Below, in pieces: positions 46,389-54,793 of a stretch of 64,000 nt of DNA (position 1 is its first letter; each line of letters opens with the position of its first letter). The position numbers and the translations under genes are program-made. The notes beneath the pieces were generated by a model. It saw only the letters and a program-made list of their open reading frames with translations, was not told the DNA's origin and searched no databases. This stretch comes from Algibacter sp. L1A34 (lineage in GTDB: Bacteria; Bacteroidota; Bacteroidia; Flavobacteriales; Flavobacteriaceae): the NCBI RefSeq assembly GCF_009796805.1, contig NZ_CP047029.1:2902001-2966000 (forward strand). Reading direction: 5' to 3'.

Positions 46389-47159
46389 TTACATTTTATA
46401 ATGTACTTGTAGTAACTGTGCAACAACACTAATAGCTATTTCTTTAGGCGTATTTCCTCCTATTTCTAAACCTATAGGGCAAACTACATTGCTCATGCCT
46501 GCTTCAATATTCATTTCATTAATGAGCATATTATTAAAACGAACTTTCTTGGTTTTGCTACCTATTAATCCTAGAAATTTGGTTTCGTTCTGTAAAGCCA
46601 TTGTTATAATATCAAAATCGATATTATGATTATGAGTTAGCACCAAAACATAACAATTATCCCCCCATTTAACGGCATCTTTAAAGGTTTTAAAATTAGT
46701 TTCATTGGTTTGATGTATGGTAGTGCTTTCATCTAATTCTATGTTAGAAAACCAATTATCGCGAGAATCTAAAAGATTCACCTTAAAAGGTGTATCGACT
46801 AACAACTTGGATATTTCTATACCAATATGCCCTGCTCCGAATAAAAATAATTCTGGTGATAGATTCATGGGTTCAATAATAAGTTCTACTTTTCCTCCAC
46901 AGCATTGTTCAAATTCTGGACCTAAAGTATAAAAGGATTCGATAATTCTGTTTTCCTTTAAAGCAATAATAGCTTCATCTATTATGTTAAATTCTAGTTT
47001 TCCGCCTCCTATGGTTCCGTGAATTTCTTTATTTTTAGTGACTAGCATTCGAGAGCCAATTGTACACGGAGTAGAGCCTAAACATTTGGTAACAGTTATT
47101 AAAGCAACTGGTGTTTGCTTTTGTTTAAACTTAGCTAAAAGGTTAATCCAATTTTGCAT
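46389..47159 (-). CDS. xdhC: XdhC family molybdenum-cofactor insertion protein
   Basis: 256 residues. The N-terminal XdhC/CoxI domain ('TPVALITVTKCLGSTPCTIGSRM', then 'IHGTIGGGKLEFNIIDEA') is followed by the C-terminal Rossmann XdhC_C domain ('LFLFGAGHIGIEISKLL', 'VLVLTHNHNIDFDIITMAL', 'LGLIGSKTKK'). By family knowledge XdhC binds the molybdenum cofactor, helps sulfurate it and inserts it into xanthine dehydrogenase. Its convergent position right beside xdhAB fits that role. The Cys in 'TKCLGSTPC' and the CC in 'FEQCCGGKVEL' are candidate cofactor ligands. The 364-bp region upstream shows no consensus promoter. Confidence 0.92.
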   Translation of the reverse strand: MQNWINLLAKFKQKQTPVALITVTKCLGSTPCTIGSRMLVTKNKEIHGTIGGGKLEFNIIDEAIIALKENRIIESFYTLGPEFEQCCGGKVELIIEPMNLSPELFLFGAGHIGIEISKLLVDTPFKVNLLDSRDNWFSNIELDESTTIHQTNETNFKTFKDAVKWGDNCYVLVLTHNHNIDFDIITMALQNETKFLGLIGSKTKKVRFNNMLINEMNIEAGMSNVVCPIGLEIGGNTPKEIAISVVAQLLQVHYKM

Positions 47160-47523
47160 AAAATTATTTAATCTTTAACTTTTGAAAGATAATTTATTTA
47201 TAAACCAATCGGTTATCATTTATTTTTGGAATTAAACGAAATTATCAAAAAAAATCAAGACCAAATGTGTTCTTGATAAAATAATGAGCTTAATGATAGC
47301 TTTGATTGAATTAGTCGTTATCTTCTTGAAGATTGATATAATTATGAATTGAAAAAAGGACTTTTTAAATTATTTGTTACTTTTAGTGAAGTTATTGAAC
47401 AGCTGCACCATAATAATTGGTTTATTAAAAAAAGAAAGCTTTATGAAACATGTTTCATAAAGCTTTCTTTTTTTATGATTATAAGTTAAGTCTTATAACT
47501 CAAAATCTAGTATTAAACTAAAA
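47160..47523. other. Spacer between xdhC and cysteine synthase
   Basis: 364 bp without a gene. The only notable content is the 50-bp palindromic terminator at 47426-47475, downstream of the cysteine synthase gene. No promoter consensus for xdhC was seen. Confidence 0.5.
47426..47475 (-). terminator. Long palindromic terminator of the cysteine synthase gene
   Basis: A 50-bp perfect palindrome centred at 47450/47451. Each arm runs A(7)-GAAAGCTTTATGAAACA. The ends are A/T runs, so it is an intrinsic terminator in either direction. It lies 48 bp after the stop of the minus-strand gene. Confidence 0.85.
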
Positions 47524-48438
47524 TTACTCTTTAAAAAGGCCATCAATAGAAAGGTAGCGTTCTCCGGTATCATAATTCATAGTTAATATCGTTTTTTCAC
47601 CATCTATAGTTTCTAACTGTTTTCTAACAGCGGCCAAAGATGCTCCTGTAGAAATACCAACTAAAATCCCTTCGGTTTTTGCGATATTTTGAACTTCGGT
47701 AAATGCTTCTTCTTTTGTAACTTTAATGGCTCCATCAATTGAGTCGGTGTTGAATACTTCGGGGAAAAAACCTGGTCCGATACCTTGTAAAGCGTGTGGC
47801 CCTGGTTCTCCTCCGGAAATTATTGGAGAATCATTTGGTTCTACAGCAAACACTTTTAAATTCGAGAATTTTTCCTTTAAAACTTCAGACATACCGGTGA
47901 TATGACCACCTGTACCAACTCCTGTAATTAAATAATCTATGCCTTCAGGAAAATCGGCTGCGATTTCTAATGCAGTTGTTTTTCTATGTATCTCTGGGTT
48001 GGCTTGGTTTGTAAATTGCGACGGCATCCACGCATTTTTATTGTTTTCAACTAATTCTGTAGCTTTTGCAATAGTACCTTTTAATCCTAATTCTTTAGGA
48101 GTTAGTACAAGATTAGCTCCGTAAGCTGCCATTAGAGCTCTGCGTTCTACAGACATAGATTCTGGCATAACTAGCGTGAGTTTATAATTTTTAACTGCTG
48201 CCACCATGGCTAAGCCAATACCTGTGTTTCCAGATGTAGGCTCAATAATTTCGGTATCTTTAGTTAAAATATTTCTTTTTTCCGCATCCTCAATCATCGA
48301 TAATGCAATTCTGTCTTTTATACTTCCTCCTGGATTAGATTTTTCGAGTTTCATCCAAACATTTGCATTTGGAAATAATTTACTCAATTTAACTACTGGA
48401 GTGTTACCAATACTTTCTAAAATATTATTGATTTTCAT
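47524..48438 (-). CDS. cysK: Cysteine synthase (O-acetylserine sulfhydrylase)
   Basis: 304 residues, the family length. A PLP enzyme making cysteine from O-acetylserine and sulfide. The PLP lysine is in '[13 protein letters not shown]' (about 33-45), the substrate loop is 'PTSGNTGIG' (about 68-76), and '[11 protein letters not shown]' binds the PLP phosphate. '[19 protein letters not shown]' matches the A-type (CysK) block. CysM enzymes are close, so the isozyme is not certain. It is monocistronic with a 50-bp palindromic terminator; no regulatory motif was seen upstream. Confidence 0.93.
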   Translation of the reverse strand: MKINNILESIGNTPVVKLSKLFPNANVWMKLEKSNPGGSIKDRIALSMIEDAEKRNILTKDTEIIEPTSGNTGIGLAMVAAVKNYKLTLVMPESMSVERRALMAAYGANLVLTPKELGLKGTIAKATELVENNKNAWMPSQFTNQANPEIHRKTTALEIAADFPEGIDYLITGVGTGGHITGMSEVLKEKFSNLKVFAVEPNDSPIISGGEPGPHALQGIGPGFFPEVFNTDSIDGAIKVTKEEAFTEVQNIAKTEGILVGISTGASLAAVRKQLETIDGEKTILTMNYDTGERYLSIDGLFKE

Positions 48439-48697
48439 ATTGTTTAAATCTTTTATGTTTAATGGTTTTTAATGGAGTATAACGCAAAAAATTGTGAGTT
48501 TTAAAACCGCAATTTTCAGGTGTATAAAATTAATGAATTTTATGTAGTAATTATTATATATCGGCTATTTCTTAATAGCCTTTTCCTATTCTAAAATTTA
48601 TTTATTCATCTTAAAAACTATAAGTAAAAAGAGGTGCTTAAGTCTAGTTTAAATGAAATTATTTAAGTTAAAAGAATTATATAGTTTTGGATAAAAG

Positions 48698-49939
48698 TTA
48701 TTTGACAGCCAATTTTTTAATCAGCTTACCAACCGTCATTCCTTGGAATAATATTGAAAAGACAACGACTACATAGGTAATTACTAAAAACAAATCACGT
48801 TCCATAACTTGAGTAAGACCTAAAGCTAGTGCAATAGAAATTCCGCCACGCAACCCTCCCCAAGTCATAATTAAATTAGTTTTTGGTACAAAGTCTAATT
48901 TCCTCTCAAAGAATTTTATAGGTATTAATAATGAAATATATCTGCACAATAAGATTAAAGGTATTGCTATTAAGCCAGCAATTAAATATTCCATTTTAAA
49001 AGTTAACACAAGCATTTCCATTCCTATCAAAACGAATAGGATGGTATTTAAAAGAATATCGATTAGCTCCCAAAACTTATCCACATAGATTTCGGTGGTT
49101 TCAGACATAGCATTATCTCTTACAGTATCATTACCTACCACTAACCCTGCTGTAACCATTGCTAAAGGTGCCGAAATATGTAGTTTTTGTGCTAAAACTG
49201 TTCCTGCCATTACTGCTGCTAATGTGATAATAACTTCAATATCATAATCGTCTATAGATTTCATTAATCTATAAGTAATCCATCCTAAAATTAAACCTAA
49301 AGCGATGCCGCCAATAACTTCTAATCCAAATAATTCTATAACCTCTAAAGTAGTAACATTTTCAATTCCTAAGTTCGCTATTTTATAAATGGTTAAAAAT
49401 ATTACAACACCAACACCATCGTTAAATAAAGATTCTCCTACTATCTTGGTTTCTAGCATTTTTGGTGCTCCAGCTTTTTTTAATATTCCAAGAACAGCAA
49501 TAGGATCTGTAGGTGATATTAAGGCTCCAAATAATAAGCAGTACACAAAATCTACATGTAATCCAACAATTGGCAATGCATAAAACATCATTAAACCAAC
49601 CAAAAATGTTGAGATTAAAACACCAAATGTCGCAAATGCTAAAACTGGCCAACGTTGTATTTTAAGCTGTTCAAAATTAGTGTGCAAGGCTCCAGCAAAA
49701 AGTAAAAAGCTCAACATTACATCTAATAGCACGGACTTAAAATCGATTTGTGTAATTATAAAGAGTTCTGCATTTAACAGGGTATCGTCAAAATAGCTTA
49801 GTGCAAACACAGCAAGTGTAAATACAATGGTTATTAACATTAAGCCAATAGTGTTAGGCATTTTTAAAAAACGCACGTTTATATAACCAAAAATGGCAGA
49901 TATAAGTACTAGTACAGAAACAATTACAAAATAATCCAT
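48698..49939 (-). CDS. Cation:proton antiporter, CPA1 (NhaP-like)
   Basis: 413 residues, 11-12 membrane helices. 'FGALISPTDPIAVLGILKKAG' (about 140-160) and 'VGESLFNDGVGVVIFL' (about 168-183) are the CPA1 signatures; the N-D pair in the latter is the cation-binding site of electroneutral Na+/H+ exchangers. 'WGGLRGGISIALAL' near the C-terminus is another family block. It exports Na+ (or K+) in exchange for protons at the inner membrane, aiding pH and salt balance. It has no regulatory C-terminal domain, unlike the antiporter at 52006. It stands alone. Confidence 0.92.
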   Translation of the reverse strand: MDYFVIVSVLVLISAIFGYINVRFLKMPNTIGLMLITIVFTLAVFALSYFDDTLLNAELFIITQIDFKSVLLDVMLSFLLFAGALHTNFEQLKIQRWPVLAFATFGVLISTFLVGLMMFYALPIVGLHVDFVYCLLFGALISPTDPIAVLGILKKAGAPKMLETKIVGESLFNDGVGVVIFLTIYKIANLGIENVTTLEVIELFGLEVIGGIALGLILGWITYRLMKSIDDYDIEVIITLAAVMAGTVLAQKLHISAPLAMVTAGLVVGNDTVRDNAMSETTEIYVDKFWELIDILLNTILFVLIGMEMLVLTFKMEYLIAGLIAIPLILLCRYISLLIPIKFFERKLDFVPKTNLIMTWGGLRGGISIALALGLTQVMERDLFLVITYVVVVFSILFQGMTVGKLIKKLAVK

Positions 49940-50338
49940 AGGAAAATAAATTTATTGCTAAATTAAAAATTTATATCTTTTAACTATCATTAATTTCATA
50001 TTATGAAAAACCATAATAGTTATTTTTAAGATCTAAAGTTTGAGGACGAATACTAACCGTAATTAAATATTTTGGCTATAACAATTTGTATTATAATACA
50101 GAATGTTTACTCGTTTTTATAACTTAGAGTAAAATATAGTGCAATCTATAGTCATTAGAATAATAATTAGTATTATGCCAGCAATTGAAGATACTCGTGT
50201 ATTTTAAATGTGATTATTTTAGATGAAAAAAAACACTTTTTTTCTGTAGCTTATATTGGCTTTATATTTAGTAGAATACGTTTTCACATTAGGCTATAAC
50301 AAATTATTAGCCTATTTTAAAATCGGATATATTATTAC
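49940..50338. other. Intergenic spacer between antiporter and small T9SS protein genes
   Basis: 399 bp, AT-rich. Contains one hairpin (50290-50314). No gene, promoter consensus or repeat recognised. Confidence 0.5.
50290..50314 (-). terminator. Hairpin after the small T9SS protein gene
   Basis: TAGGCTA (50290-50296) pairs with TAGCCTA (50308-50314), and the stem can extend inward with a one-base bulge. It lies 25 bp beyond the stop of the minus-strand gene. No T-run. Confidence 0.45.
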
Positions 50339-50761
50339 TTACTCTTTTAAAAACTTTTTAGAAGAAACGTTATTAATTTTCAATAAGTACAAGCCATTTT
50401 TTAGGTTTTGAATATTAATGGTTTCATTTTCTGCAATGAGACCTTTTGCTACTTGCTTTCCTAAAATATTATAAATGCGATATTGTTCAATTTTATTTAA
50501 TCCTGAGATTTGAATAAAGTGAGTTGAAGGGTTTGGAGATATATTTATACCTTTTTTAGCAGTTAAATTATTTTGAAGAGAAAGAGCAGAAGAGTTAGAT
50601 TCTGAAATATTATCGGCTTTATGGCCTTCAGTAGTTCCGTCTTTCTTTTTAAGCAAAACGCTAGATGAACTTTCCTGTCCAGTTACAACGTTGGATGTTT
50701 GTGCGTCTAGATTGAGGAAATTAAAGAATATAATAATCGTTAAAATGTAAATTTGCCTCAT
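50339..50761 (-). CDS. Very short T9SS sorting-domain protein
   Basis: 140 residues: a signal peptide (about 1-20, 'FFNFLNLDAQ'), then about 50 residues of low-complexity Ser/Lys/Glu text ('VVTGQESSSSVLLKKKDG'), then a type A T9SS sorting domain over the last 68 residues ('INISPNPSTHFIQI', 'YRIYNILGKQVAKG', 'LKNGLYLLKI', final 'KKFLKE'). There is no room for a folded cargo domain. It may be a small surface peptide released when the sorting domain is removed, or a relic of a larger gene. A -7 element TAAATTTG is on the minus strand at 50791-50798. Confidence 0.85.
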   Translation of the reverse strand: MRQIYILTIIIFFNFLNLDAQTSNVVTGQESSSSVLLKKKDGTTEGHKADNISESNSSALSLQNNLTAKKGINISPNPSTHFIQISGLNKIEQYRIYNILGKQVAKGLIAENETINIQNLKNGLYLLKINNVSSKKFLKE

Positions 50762-51036
50762 AAAATAAAATTTGTGTAGTATAATTTAAGCAAATTTATT
50801 GAATTTTTGCGAAATAGACCTTTGGTTTTATAAAAATAAGTTTTTTTAACGGTATTATTTACCGTTTACCTGTTTTTTAGAAGTGCTTTAATCTGTTTTT
50901 GTAAGAAATTAATCTGTATGTTCTTCTTGTTTTGTTATACTACATAAGTTTATGCATGAGCATTAGCGGATTTTAGAAATTAATTTTTATCATTAATTCA
51001 TCCGCTATTGCTTACACATATTTTTGGTTAATACTT

Positions 51037-51519
51037 TTATTCTTTAACCTTCAACAAATTATTAATTATTTTATTCCATTTGTCTATCGATTGTAATTCT
51101 TCGCCAAGTTGATAACTTACTTCAGTATTATAAAACTCTAGCATAATATCTGGTTTGGTTTTATCAATAAAGCTAAGTTTTAAGTAGAGTTCATCAATTT
51201 GTTTTCCACTTTTACCTCTTGATTTACTAATGTTAACTATTTTACAACGACTAATAGTAGAGAGGTTAATAAATTGCTCCTTAACCGCCTCTTCATCTTT
51301 AGATATAAAGGATATGGAGTTATTAAATTCATCTATGCCAATGGCATAATAGCTGTAAATATCATGTTGGGTTATTTCGCAGTTATGCTGTTTAGCTAAA
51401 TCTTTAAGCGCAATTAATTGGTGTTTTACTATTTTTTTTCTACTTCTGTTTGTTAATACAAATGGCATTGCACATATTGCAACGCATATAATTCCTATAA
51501 GGGTTGTTCCTAATTCCAT
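51037..51519 (-). CDS. Membrane-anchored protein of unknown function
   Basis: 160 residues. One N-terminal membrane helix (about 5-23, 'TTLIGIICVAICAMPFVL') is followed by a basic stop-transfer 'TNRSRKKIVKHQ' and a soluble cytoplasmic domain of about 125 residues with alternating alpha and beta segments ('NCEITQHDIYSYYAIGIDE', 'DELYLKLSFIDKTKPDIMLEFYN'). The repeated hydrophobic/charged pattern suggests a PH-like or SRPBCC-like small domain, but I recognise no family. It is monocistronic, downstream of the antiporter/124-residue pair on the same strand but separated from it by 110 bp. Confidence 0.7.
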   Translation of the reverse strand: MELGTTLIGIICVAICAMPFVLTNRSRKKIVKHQLIALKDLAKQHNCEITQHDIYSYYAIGIDEFNNSISFISKDEEAVKEQFINLSTISRCKIVNISKSRGKSGKQIDELYLKLSFIDKTKPDIMLEFYNTEVSYQLGEELQSIDKWNKIINNLLKVKE

Positions 51520-51629
51520 TTTATAAATTTTAAAAATTTGATATACTAATTTCTGTATGAAACGGTAACCCGCAACATATCAATAACTTAATTTTAACTA
51601 CGCATGGCGTAGTTTCTAATTAAAAAGGA

Positions 51630-52004
51630 TTACCAAAAATTATGGAAAGGAAAGATTAGATCAGACTTTCTGTGCCTAATCAGTATGGTTTTTAAGAGAT
51701 CTTTATATTGTTTAAACTTGGCATTAAATAGTAAATCGTTAGAGCAAATAAGCGCCCAAAAACTGAAATAAGGTAGTTTAAAATTAGGAAAAGAATAGTT
51801 AGCTAAATCAGAAAATAAATTTTCAAATTGTTGCGTATGGGCATAGAGAACCTTCGTGCTAGTTGTTAAACGTTCTTTTTTATTATTACTTTGTTCAATT
51901 GTCTGTGTGTTAGAACTCGGTAATGTGTTTGTCGGAACATAAATGCCAAAACAATAAACGGCAACGAGGAGAAGAACTTTTAATATGTTATTCCAATTTT
52001 TCAT
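51630..52004 (-). CDS. Small protein of unknown function, cotranscribed with a K+/H+ antiporter
   Basis: 124 residues. An N-terminal membrane or signal segment (about 7-24, 'ILKVLLLVAVYCFGIYV') is followed by a polar stretch ('PSSNTQTIEQSNNKKERLTT') and a C-terminal part rich in aromatics ('YSFPNFKLPYFSFWALICSND', 'LIFPFHNFW'). I recognise no family. The start codon lies 1 bp beyond the antiporter stop on the same strand, so the two genes are one operon and translation is probably coupled. It may be a small partner of the antiporter, but this is only suggested by position. Confidence 0.65.
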   Translation of the reverse strand: MKNWNNILKVLLLVAVYCFGIYVPTNTLPSSNTQTIEQSNNKKERLTTSTKVLYAHTQQFENLFSDLANYSFPNFKLPYFSFWALICSNDLLFNAKFKQYKDLLKTILIRHRKSDLIFPFHNFW

Positions 52005-52005
52005 T

Positions 52006-53478
52006 CTAAGCTATTGACGTTTTAGAAAGTATTTCATTAACTTCTTTTAAACTATCTTCATTGTCTAACAAAAGAACCAATGTATCGTTGGCCTCAATTA
52101 TTGTAGCACCTCCTGGGCGTACAAATTTTTTATTTCGCTTAATCATTACGATAAAAGCCGAACGTGGAAAATGTAAGTCTATAATTCGTTTTTTAACAGC
52201 ATAACTTCCTGGTGCTATTGTTATTTCTTCCATTTCCGATTTTGGTAAATTCAGAATATACCTATCATTTTCAGCAATAGGTTTAACCTCTTCTGGTAAT
52301 GCAACATTTAGCCATTTAGCAATAATAGATAAGGTTGTACCTTGGATTAAAATGGATGTTACCGAAATAAAGAATACAATATTAAAAATCATATTTGCTT
52401 TGTCAATACCTGCTAAAAGCGGATAGGTTGCAAATACAATAGGAGCTGCACCACGCAAGCCAACCCATGAAATATAAAAGCGTCTTCTAAGTTTCATTTT
52501 AAAAAATATTAAACTTATAAATACACCTATTGGTCGCGCCACGAGAATTAGGAATACAGAAATAAGTAGACCAATACCCATATAAGGGATAATTTGCGAA
52601 GGAAAAACAAGTAAACCTAAAGTTAGGAATAGTACAATTTGCATGAGCCATGCAATACCATCGAACATTTTTAAAATGGTAGATTTATGTATTAAATCTT
52701 GATTGCCTAAATAAACGGAGCAAATGTAAATGGCAAGGAATCCATTTCCTCCAAAAAGATCTGTTGCCGAAAAAGTTATAAACATTAAAGCTATAACTAG
52801 AACGGGGTAAAGGCCTTCGAACCCAAGTTTAATTTTATTAATAATTACTTTGCTCAACTTTCCAAAAACGAAACCAGCTACGGCTCCTAAAATCATTTGT
52901 TGCAAAAACATTAAAATAATTTTCGTAATACTTTGGTCTTGATTAATAACTAATGTTAAAAAAGTAAGTGTTAGCACATAAGCCATAGGGTCGTTACTTC
53001 CGCTTTCTAACTCCAAAGTAGGTCTTAGATTGGTTTTTAAGGCTAGGTTTTTTGAGCGTAAAATAGAAAACACAGCAGCTGCATCTGTAGACGAAACAAT
53101 GGAACCTAAAAGCATACTTTCAAAGATGGTAAAGTCTGTAACAAACCAAACAAATGTACCTAAAGAAACTGCTGTAAGTAAAACACCAAGGGTAGATAAA
53201 ACGAGACCTTCTTTTAGAATGGGTTTTACGGCTTTCCAGTTAGTATCGAGACCACCAGAAAACAAAATAAAGTTAAGTGAAACGATACCGACGAACTGAG
53301 CCATTTTAGAATCGTCAAAACGTATACCTCCAATACCATCAGAACCCGCAAGCATTCCGATAGTTAAAAAAAGGATTAAAGTTGGAACTCCAAATTTATA
53401 AGAGGTTTTACCCACAATAATACTTATAAAAAGTAATAGAGAGCCAACTAATAGTATGTTTTCAATGGTTAGATTCAT
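52006..53478 (-). CDS. Potassium/proton antiporter (NhaP2/CvrA type) with TrkA-C domain
   Basis: 490 residues. Residues about 1-390 form a 12-13-helix CPA1 exchanger: 'LGSIVSSTDAAAVFSILRSK' and 'TLELESGSNDPMAYVLTL', with the SND variant of the cation site typical of NhaP2/CvrA. About 400-490 form a cytoplasmic RCK_C (TrkA-C) ligand-binding domain ('ITIAPGSYAVKKRIIDLHFP', 'GGATIIEANDTLVLLLDNED') that gates transport by sensing a nucleotide or ion. It exchanges K+ (or other cations) for protons at the inner membrane. The 124-residue gene follows after 1 bp. A -7 element TAATTTTG lies on the minus strand at 53505-53512. Confidence 0.92.
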   Translation of the reverse strand: MNLTIENILLVGSLLLFISIIVGKTSYKFGVPTLILFLTIGMLAGSDGIGGIRFDDSKMAQFVGIVSLNFILFSGGLDTNWKAVKPILKEGLVLSTLGVLLTAVSLGTFVWFVTDFTIFESMLLGSIVSSTDAAAVFSILRSKNLALKTNLRPTLELESGSNDPMAYVLTLTFLTLVINQDQSITKIILMFLQQMILGAVAGFVFGKLSKVIINKIKLGFEGLYPVLVIALMFITFSATDLFGGNGFLAIYICSVYLGNQDLIHKSTILKMFDGIAWLMQIVLFLTLGLLVFPSQIIPYMGIGLLISVFLILVARPIGVFISLIFFKMKLRRRFYISWVGLRGAAPIVFATYPLLAGIDKANMIFNIVFFISVTSILIQGTTLSIIAKWLNVALPEEVKPIAENDRYILNLPKSEMEEITIAPGSYAVKKRIIDLHFPRSAFIVMIKRNKKFVRPGGATIIEANDTLVLLLDNEDSLKEVNEILSKTSIA

Positions 53479-53757
53479 TATTTTTATGTCTTAATAAGAC
53501 CTGACAAAATTAGTTTTTTATTAATAAAAACAACGAAATATTTTATTTGTTTTAACAAAAAATATTATAGCTATTACTGTTGTTTATTAGTTGTTTATAA
53601 TGGAGTTTAAAATGGAGTATTTATTAGTAAATAAATTGAATTCGTACAGTTAATAGGTGAGACTTATTAGTCGATGTATTTTGAAGAACTCTAAATTAAA
53701 GATTAAAAAAAGAAATAGGGGGGCAAGTACTGTTAATTTATTTATAGAATTATAATT

Positions 53758-54210
53758 TTAGAAATTTAATTGATCAATCTTGGCTTGTAAACGTTGAATT
53801 AATATGAAGATATTAGATAAGCTGGTCGCATCTTTTTTACGGACAGACCCAGTGAAAATTAAAGTGCTTCCATTAAGTGCAATAGAACTGTTTTTACTTG
53901 CCATTAATTTCCCTGTTTCGGGACTTTCTAAAAGTAATTTGGAGTATTTACTTTTTTCTCCATAAAAATTAAAAGAATCACTCCTAGTAAGGAAACTTAA
54001 AAAAGAAGCTTGAGTTAATGAGCAAGAATTGAAATTGGGTTTTAAATCCGATTTCTGTGATTTAATGGTAGTTAATAACCATTTTCGCCCCCATTGAGCT
54101 TCAACTTTAATAGTCCAAAAATTATTCTGTTCAACAAACTTAACCTCTCCTTTAAGAAGCGTATTCATTGATTTAATTATAGAACTTGCGTAAGTGTGGT
54201 TTTCTTGCAA
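53758..54210 (-). CDS. Hypothetical protein
   Basis: 150 residues from TTG 54210, or 136 from ATG 54168 ('MNTLLKGEVKFVEQNNFW'). It has no signal peptide or membrane helix. The text shows beta-rich pieces ('FWTIKVEAQWGRKWLLTTI', 'SSIALNGSTLIFTGS') and a C-terminal helix ('LSNIFILIQRLQAKID'). I do not recognise a family. It is the downstream neighbour of the PRiA4-ORF3-like gene (30 bp gap, same strand), so they may be cotranscribed. Coding status is supported by the length of the frame and the composition, not by homology. Confidence 0.55.
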   Translation of the reverse strand: MQENHTYASSIIKSMNTLLKGEVKFVEQNNFWTIKVEAQWGRKWLLTTIKSQKSDLKPNFNSCSLTQASFLSFLTRSDSFNFYGEKSKYSKLLLESPETGKLMASKNSSIALNGSTLIFTGSVRKKDATSLSNIFILIQRLQAKIDQLNF

Positions 54211-54239
54211 TAACTCTATTTTTATTTTTGATTACTGAA

Positions 54240-54755
54240 TTAATTCCAATGTTCATCAAAGTCTAGATCTTCATAATCATCAATATCTAACTCATCATCA
54301 AATTCACCAAAACCGTCTTCTTTATCAGCTTCAAAAACTTTATCTGGAGCGGTATCAGGAACTTGCCCTTGCACAAACATTAAGTTTGGGTAATCGAAAC
54401 CTTCGGTCTCTTCTACAATTTCAGCTAATTCAACATAAAAAGTCCACATGCTTAAAAAATCATAAACATAAATAAGCTTCGTTTGCATTTCGAAAGCAAC
54501 GTCGTTAATAGCTGTTTCGTTCATTAAACGGGCAGATTCATCGTCGCTTAAATCGAAAAGAGATATTTCTTCACCTTGATTCCATTGGTCATCGCTTCTG
54601 TAAAAAGATGCCATTTCACTACCATCAAAACCAAAAGATTGCGTAATAATGTTATGTAAATCCTCTAGGGTGTCATCCTCTTGAATTTCTAAATCGCGAA
54701 AAACATCTTCGTCTTTTTTATCGTTATCTAAAATTACTCTAAATCTGTAAATCAT
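54240..54755 (-). CDS. pRiA4b ORF-3-like (IS1096 TnpR-type domain) protein
   Basis: 171 residues from ATG 54755. The domain (about 1-135) has the family pattern 'YRFRVILDN', 'DTLEDLHNIITQSFGFDGSEMASFY', and 'TKLIYVYDFLSMWTFYVELAEI', where a 'Y-x-YDFGD-W' motif is usual; here it reads YVYDFLSMW. The C-terminal 35 residues are extremely acidic (Asp/Glu-rich, 'DDELDIDDYEDLDFDEHWN'). Although databases link the domain to an insertion sequence, stand-alone copies are common chromosomal genes, and no mobile-element ends are visible here. Function unknown. It lies between the heme A synthase gene and a hypothetical gene. Confidence 0.85.
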   Translation of the reverse strand: MIYRFRVILDNDKKDEDVFRDLEIQEDDTLEDLHNIITQSFGFDGSEMASFYRSDDQWNQGEEISLFDLSDDESARLMNETAINDVAFEMQTKLIYVYDFLSMWTFYVELAEIVEETEGFDYPNLMFVQGQVPDTAPDKVFEADKEDGFGEFDDELDIDDYEDLDFDEHWN

Positions 54756-54793
54756 CAATGAAAAATTTAATGCGTAAAGGTATACTATTTAAA

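Noticed and set aside
48563-48580. Hairpin GGCTATT-TCTT-AATAGCC as the terminator of the CPA1 antiporter
   Set aside because: It has a T-run only on the plus strand, where no gene is upstream, and is 120 bp from the antiporter stop on the minus strand.
54240-54755. Insertion-sequence gene (IS1096 TnpR-like domain)
   Set aside because: No transposase, inverted ends or target duplication nearby; this domain occurs widely in ordinary chromosomal genes.
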